Origin: Stenotrophomonas lactitubi
GTDB taxonomy: Bacteria; Pseudomonadota; Gammaproteobacteria; Xanthomonadales; Xanthomonadaceae
DNA length: 64,000 bases
Direction: 5' to 3'
NCBI RefSeq assembly: GCF_002803515.1
Contig: NZ_PHQX01000001.1
Coordinates: forward strand, 1,426,001-1,490,000
The stretch's first letter is position 1. Each line of letters starts with the position of its first letter. Shown here in pieces: positions 53,845 to 62,346 of the stretch. The notes beneath the pieces are model-generated. The model was given only the letters and a program-made list of their open reading frames with translations. It was not told the DNA's origin and did not search any database. Position numbers and translations under genes: made by a program.

Positions 53845-55629
53845 ATGAGCTTTCGCACCGCCGAACCTGCATTGAATGATGTCCTCGATGGAATTGCATC
53901 GGGACAAATCCAGCTCCCTGACTTTCAACGCGGTTGGGTGTGGGATGACACCCATATTCGTTCGTTGATCGCGAGCCTCTCGCTCTCTTACCCGATTGGC
54001 GCGGTCATGTTTCTGGAAGCAGGCGGGGTGCCATTTAAGCCCCGACTGTTTGCCGGTGTGAACCTGCAGCCTGCGCCTGCTCCAAAGACCCTCGTCCTTG
54101 ATGGTCAGCAACGTCTGACCTCCATGTACTTGGCGTTGCGCAGCGGCCAGTCAGTGCCGACGCGCACGGAGAAAGGCGCGGATATTCGTCGTCTTTATTT
54201 CCTCGACATGAGCAAATGCCTGGATGAATCGGCGGACCGTGAAGATGCCGTGCTCTCGGTGCCAGAGACGCTGCAAGTCACGTCAGATTTCGGCCGAAAG
54301 GTCGATCTGGACGTCAGTACGCCACACCAGCAGTACAGCCAGCGGCTCTTCCCCGTGGCATTGTTGTTCGACATCCAAGGGTTCATGGCCTGGGAAAGCG
54401 GCTTCAGCGCGCACCATCAGTTCGCAGCGGAAGCCATGCAGTTCATGCAGCGGTTTCGCAACGAAATCTGGCTACGCTTCCAACAGTTTAAGGTGCCCGC
54501 CATTGAACTTACCCAGGACACGCCACGCGAGGCCGTGTGCCAAGTTTTCGAGAAGGTCAATACCGGTGGTGTCACGCTGACCGTGTTCGAGTTGATGACA
54601 GCCACCTTCGCGGCGGATGAATTCAACCTGCGCGATGACTGGGATGCGCGACAGGAGCGACTAACCGCCAAGCACGATGTGCTCATGGCGGTAGATGGCA
54701 CTAGCTTTCTCACCGCAGTAACGCTGCTGGCCAGCTATCGGCGTCACAAAGCGCTTGGCACATCTGTCAGCTGCAAGCGTGCCGACGTGCTGAAGCTGCC
54801 GCTGGCGGACTTCAAGGCGCTGGAATCCGATCTGGAGAAAGGATTTAAGCGGGCTGCCGAGTTGCTGGCAGAGGAGAAAATCTTCGATGACCGAAGCCTG
54901 CCGTATGCCACGCAACTCGTTCCGTTGTCGGCTATCTGTGCGCACTTGGCAGACCGCACGACGCAACATGGCGTCAAGCAAAAGCTGCTGCGCTGGTACT
55001 GGAGCGGTGTTCTGGGCGAACTGTATGGGGGCGCCAACGAAACCCGTTTCGGCATGGACATCCAGGATGCGGTCGCCTGGGTCGAAGGCGGCAGCGAACC
55101 GCGCACGGTGCGCGACGCCAACTTTTCGCCGACGCGTCTGCTGTCCCTGCAAAGCCGCCTCGCAGCCGCCTACAAGGGGCTGGCGGCCTTACTCATGAAA
55201 CACGGTGGTCGCGATTTCATCAGCGGTACGCCGATCGACCTCAACACTTACTTCAACAACGCCATCGACATCCACCATGTGTTCCCTCGCGCCTGGTGCG
55301 AGAATCAGAAATTGCCCAAGGAGAAATGGAACAGCGTGATCAACAAGGCACCTCTGGCCGCTGGTACCAATCGTTTCATCAGCGGGGATGCGCCCAGCGT
55401 GTACCTCGCACGCATCCAGAAAGCCAAGCAGGTGGCCCCAGATAACCTAGACGAGTTTCTGCTCTCCCACGTGATCCCGGTGCCTGCGCTGCGATCGGAC
55501 GACTTCGATGCGTTTGTCCGTCAACGCGCTACCGCACTGTTGAATCTGATCGAGCAGGCCATGGGCAAAGCCATTTCCGGGCGCGACAGCGAAGAAGCGG
55601 TCAAGGCATTTGGAGCGGCACTCTCGTGA
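53845..55629 (+). CDS. GmrSD-like DUF262 / HNH (DUF1524) protein
   Basis: A 594-residue single-chain homologue of the modification-dependent nuclease GmrSD. The N-terminal DUF262 half has LPDFQRGWVW (residues 24-33) and the DGQQRLT nucleotide-binding motif (86-92); the C-terminal half has an HNH-like site in DIHHVFPRAWCEN (475-487) followed by an Asn-rich NSVINKAPL stretch, as in DUF1524. GmrSD of E. coli cuts glucosylated-hydroxymethylcytosine DNA using NTP; similar proteins serve as BrxU and SspE. The ATG at 53845 has AGGA five bases upstream and is preferred over an ATG at 53821 that overlaps the helicase gene. Position inside the operon suggests it targets phage DNA with modified bases. 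Confidence 0.85.
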   Translation: MSFRTAEPALNDVLDGIASGQIQLPDFQRGWVWDDTHIRSLIASLSLSYPIGAVMFLEAGGVPFKPRLFAGVNLQPAPAPKTLVLDGQQRLTSMYLALRSGQSVPTRTEKGADIRRLYFLDMSKCLDESADREDAVLSVPETLQVTSDFGRKVDLDVSTPHQQYSQRLFPVALLFDIQGFMAWESGFSAHHQFAAEAMQFMQRFRNEIWLRFQQFKVPAIELTQDTPREAVCQVFEKVNTGGVTLTVFELMTATFAADEFNLRDDWDARQERLTAKHDVLMAVDGTSFLTAVTLLASYRRHKALGTSVSCKRADVLKLPLADFKALESDLEKGFKRAAELLAEEKIFDDRSLPYATQLVPLSAICAHLADRTTQHGVKQKLLRWYWSGVLGELYGGANETRFGMDIQDAVAWVEGGSEPRTVRDANFSPTRLLSLQSRLAAAYKGLAALLMKHGGRDFISGTPIDLNTYFNNAIDIHHVFPRAWCENQKLPKEKWNSVINKAPLAAGTNRFISGDAPSVYLARIQKAKQVAPDNLDEFLLSHVIPVPALRSDDFDAFVRQRATALLNLIEQAMGKAISGRDSEEAVKAFGAALS

Positions 55630-56438
55630 TGAACTGGTCAGATGTCGTCAGTGTCCTGAGTCTCCCGGATAGCGCGAGGGTGGATCAGCGCGTGCCCAAG
55701 AAGCTGTTGCTGGAGAACGGTGCGCCCACGGCGTCTGACAAGCGCTTGATCTCCGATGCGATTGAATACATTCAGTGGCTGGCCGCCCTGAAGCCCAACA
55801 CCATCGGCGTGCCCGAGTACCGCGATACGCAGCGCGAGTACCTGGAGGTCGCGGTGCTGGCCGCCACTCTGCGCGGAGCCGCCAAGCCGGCCAGCTTTTC
55901 ACGCCTTGCAGAATTGGTGCACCGGGCCGTGCCTTATCCGGTGCTGTTGCTGCTGGACACAGAACGGGCTGAAGGGGCAACACTGACTCTCTCGCTGGCG
56001 CATAAGCGCTGGGCGCAGAACGAGGCGGGCAAGATCGTGCTAGATGGCGATATGGTGTCGACCTCGCTGTTTCAAGCAGTCGATGGCAGACCTCGAGCTG
56101 ATGCGAAGGCAGCTTCCCACATCGAGCAGGATTTCATGCAGTCGCTTGCGATTGCGCGTCAGCCCCAAGCTTCGCTACATGCCCTCTATGAAGGCTGGAT
56201 CGTATGCGTGCAGGCCATGCACGCAGCGCGACGGACAGGAATCTATCAAACCGCTACAACACCCGAACAGACCGCAGCGCGGCGACAGGCTTTGATTGAT
56301 TGCAAGTGGCTGGAACGCGAAATCAGTCGCTTGCGGGCCGAGGCGGCCAAGGAAAAACAACTGGCGCGCCAGGTGGAACTGAACCTGACGCTCAAGCGCA
56401 TCCAGTCCAAGCTGGCCGCTGCACAACAACAGCTTTGA
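55629..56438 (+). CDS. DUF4391-family protein of the modification island
   Basis: A 269-residue protein. The segment VPKKLLLENGAPTASDKRLISDAIEYIQWLAALKPNT matches the DUF4391 opening, a family usually found beside type III-like Mod and Res genes. The middle has LLLLDTERAEGATLTLSLAHKRWAQNE and the C-terminus is a coiled coil (residues ~225-269, rich in Arg, Lys, Glu, Gln), which would suit binding to a partner subunit. Function is unknown; an adaptor between helicase and methyltransferase is a guess. The start shares one base with the previous stop (TGATG). Confidence 0.75.
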   Translation: MNWSDVVSVLSLPDSARVDQRVPKKLLLENGAPTASDKRLISDAIEYIQWLAALKPNTIGVPEYRDTQREYLEVAVLAATLRGAAKPASFSRLAELVHRAVPYPVLLLLDTERAEGATLTLSLAHKRWAQNEAGKIVLDGDMVSTSLFQAVDGRPRADAKAASHIEQDFMQSLAIARQPQASLHALYEGWIVCVQAMHAARRTGIYQTATTPEQTAARRQALIDCKWLEREISRLRAEAAKEKQLARQVELNLTLKRIQSKLAAAQQQL

Positions 56439-56449
56439 GGATTGAAAGA

Positions 56450-58504
56450 ATGACGGAGAAGACCATGGAAAAATTCACGGCAGCCAGCCATGAAGCCCAG
56501 TCCGCCAATTTGGTGGCGGCCAATATCGAGCAACTCAAGGCGCTGTTTCCGGAGCTGATTACCGAGGGTGCGGGCGGCGCGGCAGTGAATGTGGACGTGC
56601 TCAAGGTGCTGGTGGGCGATGCCTGCGTCACCGATGCCGACGAGAAATACGGCCTCAACTGGCATGGCAAGCGCCGTGCGCGGCAACTGGCGCTCACGCC
56701 CAGCACCGGCACCCTGCGCCCCTGCCCAGAAGACAGCCTGGATTGGGAGTCCACCCAGAATCTGATGATCGAGGGCGACAACCTCGAAGTGCTGAAGCTG
56801 CTGCAAAAAAGCTATGCCGGCAAGGTCAAACTGCTCTACATCGACCCGCCGTACAACACCGGTAAGGATTTCGTGTACCCTGACAATTTTCAGGACAACA
56901 TCGAAAACTATCTGAAGTTAACCGGTCAAATTGAAGGCGGGCAGAAGATCAGCAGCAATACCGAGGCCAGCGGGCGGTTTCACACTGATTGGCTGAATAT
57001 GATCTATCCACGCTTGAAGGTGGCGAAGAGTTTGCTTAAGAAGGACGGTGTCGTTTTTATCTCGATCGACGACAATGAACTTCATAACCTTCGCATGCTT
57101 TCGGATGAAGTGTTTGGCGAAGAAAATTTTGTTGCCGCCGTTTCTGTTGTCAACAATATGAAAGGGCGCAACGACAAAAAGCACATTGCCGCTTGTCACG
57201 AATACGTTGTTGTCTACGCAAATCCTGGTTTTGTTTCTAACGGCTTGCCGCTGACTGAGGCGCAGCGCGCCGCATTCAAGTACGAGGACGAAAGTGGTCA
57301 AAAGTATGCACTTCGAGACCTGAGGAAGCGCGGCGGTCCGGATCGTCGCGAGGATCGCCCCAGGATGTATTTTCCTATTTATTGGGATGAGGTGACTGGC
57401 GTATGTTCGTTGAGTCGAAAAAGCGACGCCGATGTCGAGATTTTCCCTCTGCGTGGAGACGGTTCTGAAGGGTGCTGGCGCTGGGGATATGAGAAAGTGG
57501 AGCAGCATCTGGATTGGATGCACGCCAAACGATCTGGGCGTAGTGGCAGGTTGGATGTTGAGCATCGACTGTATCTTGATCCGTCGATTGCAGTAGATGA
57601 TGCCGATGATGAGCCTGATGATGACGAAGACGAGGCTATTGAGCGCACTTCGAAGCCAAAGTCGGTGTGGCTTGGCGGCGAATTTTCAACCGATAGTGCA
57701 AAGCGAGCGTTGAAAGAGTTGATTCCGGGAGAATCATTCGATTTCCCTAAATCAATCGATTTTCTTCGTACCTGCGTACTGCTTGGTTCGAGTGGGAATG
57801 ACCTTGTTGCCGATCTTTTTGCGGGTTCTGCAGCAGCGGGACAAGCCGTGATGCAGCAAAACGCAATCGACGGTTCTGCGCGACGCATCCTGACAATTCA
57901 GCTTCCTGAGCCGTTGAGTCCGACTGAAAAGAACCAGAAGGCAGCAGCCACGGTATGCGACAAGCTTGGACTTAAGCGAAACATCGCTGAGTTAACGAAA
58001 GAACGTCTACGTCGTGCTGGAGCCAAGGTTAAAGCGGACAATCCACTGTTCGTGGGCGACACGGGTTTCCGCGTCTTCAAACTCGATACTTCCAACATTC
58101 GCGCTTGGAATCCGAAGCCTGATGACCTAGAGGCCACGTTGCTCGGTCATCAGGATCACTTACTTGAAGGCCGCAGCGAGGCTGATGTGCTCTATGAGCT
58201 GTTGCTAAAACTAGGCCTCGACCTATGCGTACCCATCGAAAAGCGCCGCATCGAAGGGCTTGATGTGCACGCCGTGGGCGGCGGTGTGCTGCTGGCTTGC
58301 CTGGCCGAAAAGATCACCCGTGAGCAGGTGGAGTCACTGGCCCAGGGCATCATCGCTTGGCACAAGGAACTCGCACCCGCTGGCCCGGCTGGAAAGGAGA
58401 GCACCTGCGTGTTCCGCGACAGCGCCTTTGCCGACGATGTGGCCAAAACCAATCTCGCCGCCATTCTGGAGCAGCACGGCATCCAGAACGTGCGAAGCTT
58501 GTAA
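56450..58504 (+). CDS. Type III-like DNA methyltransferase (Mod subunit)
   Basis: A 684-residue site-specific DNA methyltransferase of the beta class: catalytic DPPYNTG (residues 132-138) comes before the SAM motif DLFAGSAAAGQAV (455-467). Between them lies a variable target-recognition region (about 210-430) that contains an acidic run (DDADDEPDDDEDEAIE). DPPY usually means N6-adenine or N4-cytosine methylation. The central third (about 56870-58000) is visibly AT-richer than both ends, a sign of domain exchange. The start at 56450 is preferred for length; an ATG at 56465 has the better ribosome site (GGAG, six bases upstream). It precedes res by 10 bp. Confidence 0.88.
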   Translation: MTEKTMEKFTAASHEAQSANLVAANIEQLKALFPELITEGAGGAAVNVDVLKVLVGDACVTDADEKYGLNWHGKRRARQLALTPSTGTLRPCPEDSLDWESTQNLMIEGDNLEVLKLLQKSYAGKVKLLYIDPPYNTGKDFVYPDNFQDNIENYLKLTGQIEGGQKISSNTEASGRFHTDWLNMIYPRLKVAKSLLKKDGVVFISIDDNELHNLRMLSDEVFGEENFVAAVSVVNNMKGRNDKKHIAACHEYVVVYANPGFVSNGLPLTEAQRAAFKYEDESGQKYALRDLRKRGGPDRREDRPRMYFPIYWDEVTGVCSLSRKSDADVEIFPLRGDGSEGCWRWGYEKVEQHLDWMHAKRSGRSGRLDVEHRLYLDPSIAVDDADDEPDDDEDEAIERTSKPKSVWLGGEFSTDSAKRALKELIPGESFDFPKSIDFLRTCVLLGSSGNDLVADLFAGSAAAGQAVMQQNAIDGSARRILTIQLPEPLSPTEKNQKAAATVCDKLGLKRNIAELTKERLRRAGAKVKADNPLFVGDTGFRVFKLDTSNIRAWNPKPDDLEATLLGHQDHLLEGRSEADVLYELLLKLGLDLCVPIEKRRIEGLDVHAVGGGVLLACLAEKITREQVESLAQGIIAWHKELAPAGPAGKESTCVFRDSAFADDVAKTNLAAILEQHGIQNVRSL

Positions 58505-58514
58505 GGGGGGTGCC

Positions 58515-61500
58515 ATGAGACTTCACTTCGAGCCCAACCTCGACTACCAGATGCAGGCCATCGAGGCTGTATGCGATCTTTTCCGTGGTCAGGAGATCTG
58601 CCGCACCGACTTCACGGTGACCATGAAATTGCCCGATGAAGCGCAGATGTCACTGGGCGTGGCGCAGTCCGACCTTGGCGTTGGCAACCGCTTGACGCTG
58701 CTCGACGACGAGCTGCTCAAGAATCTGGCTGACATCCAGTTGCGCGGTGGCCTCCCGCCTTCTGGCTCGCTGACTTCGGGCGACTTCACGGTGGAAATGG
58801 AGACCGGCACCGGTAAGACCTATGTGTATCTACGCTCGATTTTCGAGCTGAACAAACGCTACGGCTTCACCAAGTTCGTGATCGTGGTGCCTTCAGTGGC
58901 GATCAAGGAAGGTGTCTACAAGAGCCTGCAAATAACTGAGGAGCACTTCAAGGGCCTCTACGCGGGCGTGCCCTTCGATTACTTCTTGTACGACTCGGGC
59001 AAGCCTGGGCCGGTGCGCAACTTTGCCACGAGCGCCAACATCCAGATCATGGTGGTGACGGTGGGTGCCATCAACAAGAAGGATGTGAACAACCTCTACA
59101 AAGAGAGCGAGAAGACCGGCGGCGAAAAGCCTATTGATCTGATCAAGGCAACCCGGCCAATCATCATCGTGGATGAACCGCAGAGCGTGGACGGCGGCCT
59201 GGAAGGCCGTGGCAAGGAAGCACTGGACGCCATGAGCCCGCTCTGTACGCTGCGCTACTCCGCCACCCATGTGGACAAACACCACATGGTGTTCCGCCTG
59301 GATGCCGTGGATGCGTACGAGCGCAAGCTGGTCAAGCAGATCGAGGTGGCATCGGCCACGGTAGAAGACGCGCACAACAAGCCTTTCGTGCGTTTGGTGA
59401 AGGTGGAAAACAAGCGCGGCCGCATCAGCGCCAAGATTGAGCTGGATAAACAGGTCGCCACTGGCGTGCAGCGGGTTGAGGTGACGGTCAGCGATGGCGA
59501 CGACCTTCAGCAGAGCGCCGATGGCCGCGCGATCTATGCCGACTTTCGGGTGGGTGAGATCAACACAGCTAAGGGCGAAGAGTTCATGGAACTGCGCTAT
59601 CCCGGCGGCGAAGTGTTCTTGCCGCCTGGCCAAGCCCATGGTGATGTGGATGCGCTGGCCGTGCAGCGCGAGATGATCCGCCGCACGATCAAGGAGCACC
59701 TAGACAAGGAAAAGCATCTGCGGCCATTGGGGATCAAGGTATTGAGCCTGTTCTTCATCGACGCGGTGGACAAGTACCGTCAGTACGGTGCGGACGGCCA
59801 GCCGGTCAAGGGCGTGTATGCGCAGATGTTCGAGGAGGAATATCGCCGGGCCGCCAAGTTGCCCGCCTACCAGAGCTTGTTTGCCGAAATTGACCTGGCG
59901 TCCGCCGCCGAGGAGGTGCACAACGGCTATTTCTCCATCGACAAAAAGGGCGGCTGGACCGACACCGCCGAGAACAATGTGGGTAATCGGGAAAATGCCG
60001 AGCGGGCCTACAACCTGATCATGAAGGAGAAGGAGAAGCTGCTGTCCTTCAGCACGCCGCTGAAGTTTGTCTTCTCCCACTCCGCGCTCAAGGAAGGCTG
60101 GGACAACCCCAACGTGTTCCAGATTTGCACCTTGCGCGACATTCAGACCGAGCGCGAGCGACGCCAGACCATTGGTCGCGGCCTGCGTCTGTGCGTCAAC
60201 CAGGATGGCGAGCGGGTACGCGGCTTCGAGGTCAACACCCTGACTGTGGTGGCCACGGAGAACTACGAACAGTTTGCCGAGAACCTGCAGAAGGAAATCG
60301 AGAAAGACACGGGCATCCGCTTTGGCATCGTGGAGCCGCACCAATTTTCCGCCATTGCCGTGACCGGCGCTGATGGGCATGCCGCACCGTTGGGCATGGA
60401 GCAATCGAAGGCGCTGTGGGAGCACCTGAAAGCTGCCGGCCATATCGATGCCAAGGGTAAGGTTCAGGATTCACTGAAAGCGGCGCTGAAGAACGGCACC
60501 TTGGGGCTGCCGGCCGAGTTTGATGCGCAGAAAGCCCAGATTGCCGAAGTGCTGCGCAAGGTGTCTGGCCGGCTGGACATCAAGAATGCCGATGAGCGCA
60601 AGCAGGTGCCGCTGCGCAAGGGCAAAGATGGCAAGGCCGTTTATCTGAGCGACGAGTTCAAGGCACTGTGGGACCGGATCAAACACCAAACAACGTACCG
60701 TGTGCAGTTCGATAACGCCAAGCTGGTGGCGGATTGCATCGCGGCGTTGCAGAAGGCCCCGGTGATTGCCAAGGCACGGCTGCAATGGCGCAAGGCCGAC
60801 ATCTCTATCGGCAAGGCAGGTGTCGCCGCGACAGAGAAAGCGGGCGCGGCGACCGTGGTGCTGGACGAGGCGGATATCGAGCTGCCGGATTTGCTGACCG
60901 ACCTGCAGGACCGCACCCAGCTCACCCGGCGCACCCTCGTCAGCATCTTGACGGGAAGCGGCCGCCTTGACGACTTCAAGCGTAATCCGCAGCAGTTCAT
61001 CGAATTGACCGCCCAAACCATCAACCGCTGCAAGCGCTTGGCCCTGGTCGATGGCATCAAGTACCAGAAGCTGGGTGGCCAGCATGTCTATGCGCAGGAG
61101 CTGTTCGAGAAGGAAGAGCTCACCGGCTATCTCAAGAACATGTTGCTGGATACACAGAAGTCGGTCTATGAGCATGTGGTGTACGACTCGACCACCGAAC
61201 GCGACTTCGCCGATGGGCTGGAGAAGAACGACGCCATCAAACTCTACGCCAAGCTTCCAGGCTGGTTCAAAGTGCCCACGCCGCTGGGTACCTACAATCC
61301 CGATTGGGCCGTATTGGTAGAAGAAGACGGAACTCAGCACCTGTACTTTGTGGTGGAGACCAAGAGCAGCCTGTTTACCGATGACCTGCGCGACAAGGAA
61401 AGCGCCAAGATCGAATGCGGCAAGGCGCATTTCACTGCGCTGGAGGGGGGGGAGAACCCAGCCCGGTATGTGGTTGCGCGCTCGGTTGGTGATCTTTTGA

Positions 61501-61520
61501 CCGAAGCGGCAAAGGGCTAG
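58515..61520 (+). CDS. Type III restriction endonuclease subunit Res
   Basis: A 1001-residue helicase-nuclease. The SF2 core has METGTGKT (95-102), the DEPQ box (220-223), SHSALKEGWDNPNVFQICTL and motif VI QTIGRGLRL (about 551). The C-terminal nuclease has the PD-(D/E)xK arrangement PD (929-930) ... ETK (948-950). Type III Res subunits need Mod for target recognition and cut after ATP-driven communication between two sites. The AAGGGGGG stretch ahead of 58515 is the ribosome site. A G8 run (61445-61452) lies near the end of the gene; slippage there would change only the last ~25 residues, beyond the nuclease motif. Confidence 0.9.
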   Translation: MRLHFEPNLDYQMQAIEAVCDLFRGQEICRTDFTVTMKLPDEAQMSLGVAQSDLGVGNRLTLLDDELLKNLADIQLRGGLPPSGSLTSGDFTVEMETGTGKTYVYLRSIFELNKRYGFTKFVIVVPSVAIKEGVYKSLQITEEHFKGLYAGVPFDYFLYDSGKPGPVRNFATSANIQIMVVTVGAINKKDVNNLYKESEKTGGEKPIDLIKATRPIIIVDEPQSVDGGLEGRGKEALDAMSPLCTLRYSATHVDKHHMVFRLDAVDAYERKLVKQIEVASATVEDAHNKPFVRLVKVENKRGRISAKIELDKQVATGVQRVEVTVSDGDDLQQSADGRAIYADFRVGEINTAKGEEFMELRYPGGEVFLPPGQAHGDVDALAVQREMIRRTIKEHLDKEKHLRPLGIKVLSLFFIDAVDKYRQYGADGQPVKGVYAQMFEEEYRRAAKLPAYQSLFAEIDLASAAEEVHNGYFSIDKKGGWTDTAENNVGNRENAERAYNLIMKEKEKLLSFSTPLKFVFSHSALKEGWDNPNVFQICTLRDIQTERERRQTIGRGLRLCVNQDGERVRGFEVNTLTVVATENYEQFAENLQKEIEKDTGIRFGIVEPHQFSAIAVTGADGHAAPLGMEQSKALWEHLKAAGHIDAKGKVQDSLKAALKNGTLGLPAEFDAQKAQIAEVLRKVSGRLDIKNADERKQVPLRKGKDGKAVYLSDEFKALWDRIKHQTTYRVQFDNAKLVADCIAALQKAPVIAKARLQWRKADISIGKAGVAATEKAGAATVVLDEADIELPDLLTDLQDRTQLTRRTLVSILTGSGRLDDFKRNPQQFIELTAQTINRCKRLALVDGIKYQKLGGQHVYAQELFEKEELTGYLKNMLLDTQKSVYEHVVYDSTTERDFADGLEKNDAIKLYAKLPGWFKVPTPLGTYNPDWAVLVEEDGTQHLYFVVETKSSLFTDDLRDKESAKIECGKAHFTALEGGENPARYVVARSVGDLLTEAAKG

Positions 61521-61562
61521 TATTTCGCTGCTACCCAAGGGATGAGAAAGGTCGACTAGTAT

Positions 61563-61598
61563 GCGTCTCAAGCGTCCTTCGATGGATGCTTGAGACGC
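61563..61598 (+). terminator. Strong hairpin downstream of res
   Basis: GCGTCTCAAGCGTCC-TTCGAT-GGATGCTTGAGACGC: a 15-bp stem with one G-T pair. No T-run follows, so it may be a Rho-assisted end, an RNA-stabilising hairpin, or an island boundary feature. The rest of the 200-bp gap shows nothing I can identify. Confidence 0.6.
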
Positions 61599-61720
61599 TG
61601 ATTCTCTAGCTGCTGGACTGGAAGAATGAGCGTTACAGGCCTGAATCTAATCTAGATCGAATGCTACTTGTCGACGGGTCTTAGCGTCTTGGAAGCGCAC
61701 TAGCCACGTCCCGGCGGCTG

Positions 61721-62077
61721 TTAGTCTGGTCGAATATCCCGACAAGCCCACTCAACCAACCCCCGGCAAGCTAGAAACAGCCCATCCACAACCCCCTCAT
61801 CCAAATGCCGCTCCGGCTCCGCTGCCACCCGGCAGCGGTCTGCCGAGTGCAGCACCTCCAGCACCGTCAGCAACCCCACCAACGCGCGCTCGGTCCTCGC
61901 CAGGCTCACTCGGCGGCCGGGTGACACATCGTTCTCCGGCCAGGGCAGCCCATCAGCACCCTCGCAGCCGCGCATCCGCTTGAGGATGCCGAGCAGGGAG
62001 TTCAGGTCGGGCAGTGGAGTGTCGTCGTTGATGGGCTCAACAACGGTGTACGAGGAGAAGGTGTCGGATTCGTTCAT
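61721..62077 (-). CDS. Small acidic protein of unknown function next to the island
   Basis: A 118-residue protein I do not recognise. It has no signal peptide or membrane segment. The N-terminus is acidic (SYTVVEPINDDTPLPDLNSLLGIL); the C-terminal half is predicted helical (RTERALVGLLTVLEVLHSADRCRVAAEPERHLDEGVVDGLFLACRGLVEWACRD). The ATG at 62077 has AGGAAAC just upstream; reading farther upstream in frame would enter the structured stretch at 62223-62346. It is convergent with the restriction operon and its codon use is chromosomal rather than island-like, so it may mark the right boundary. Confidence 0.65.
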   Translation of the reverse strand: MNESDTFSSYTVVEPINDDTPLPDLNSLLGILKRMRGCEGADGLPWPENDVSPGRRVSLARTERALVGLLTVLEVLHSADRCRVAAEPERHLDEGVVDGLFLACRGLVEWACRDIRPD

Positions 62078-62222
62078 GGCGTCGGTTTCCTTGGCTGTGC
62101 TTAACAGCGCCACCGCGCAAGCGGGGTGGCGGACGATGCGTGGCTGCAAACCGGGACGAAGTAGTGCCATGACCGGTGGGCCCGAAGACCCCCACGCACC
62201 GCCCGCCATAAAGGCCGACGGA

Positions 62223-62346
62223 TTGCCCGCCGGCGCCGGTTAAGGACGGCGCCGACGGGCAAGCGTAAACAACAGGCACATCGAACGTCTCGGGTTTGCA
62301 GACCCGGTGCCACCCGTTGTCGGTGGCGCGCCATGGTGTTTACGCT
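62223..62346 (-). ncRNA. Candidate structured RNA leader of the small unknown gene
   Basis: Two adjacent structures. One is a 16-bp stem with one mismatch (TTGCCCGCCGGCGCCG, 62223-62238; CGGCGCCGACGGGCAA, 62247-62262). The other is a three-way-junction-like fold: a perfect outer stem AGCGTAAACA (62262-62271) / TGTTTACGCT (62337-62346) enclosing CGGGT-N6-ACCCG (62291-62306) and GCCACC-N7-GGTGGC (62309-62327). Both lie within the 150-270 bp ahead of the minus-strand gene starting at 62077. A 77-residue Arg-rich reading frame (62334 to 62101, minus) overlaps it and may be an alternative explanation. Confidence 0.5.

Noticed and set aside
50603..61520. Classification of the island as DISARM or BREX
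   Set aside because: Neither DrmA/DrmB nor PglZ, BrxC or BrxL homologues are present. Shared helicase, PLD-like and methylase elements are not sufficient.
62223..62346. Retron msr/msd-type RNA
   Set aside because: The fold and defence context suggested it, but no reverse transcriptase is encoded nearby.
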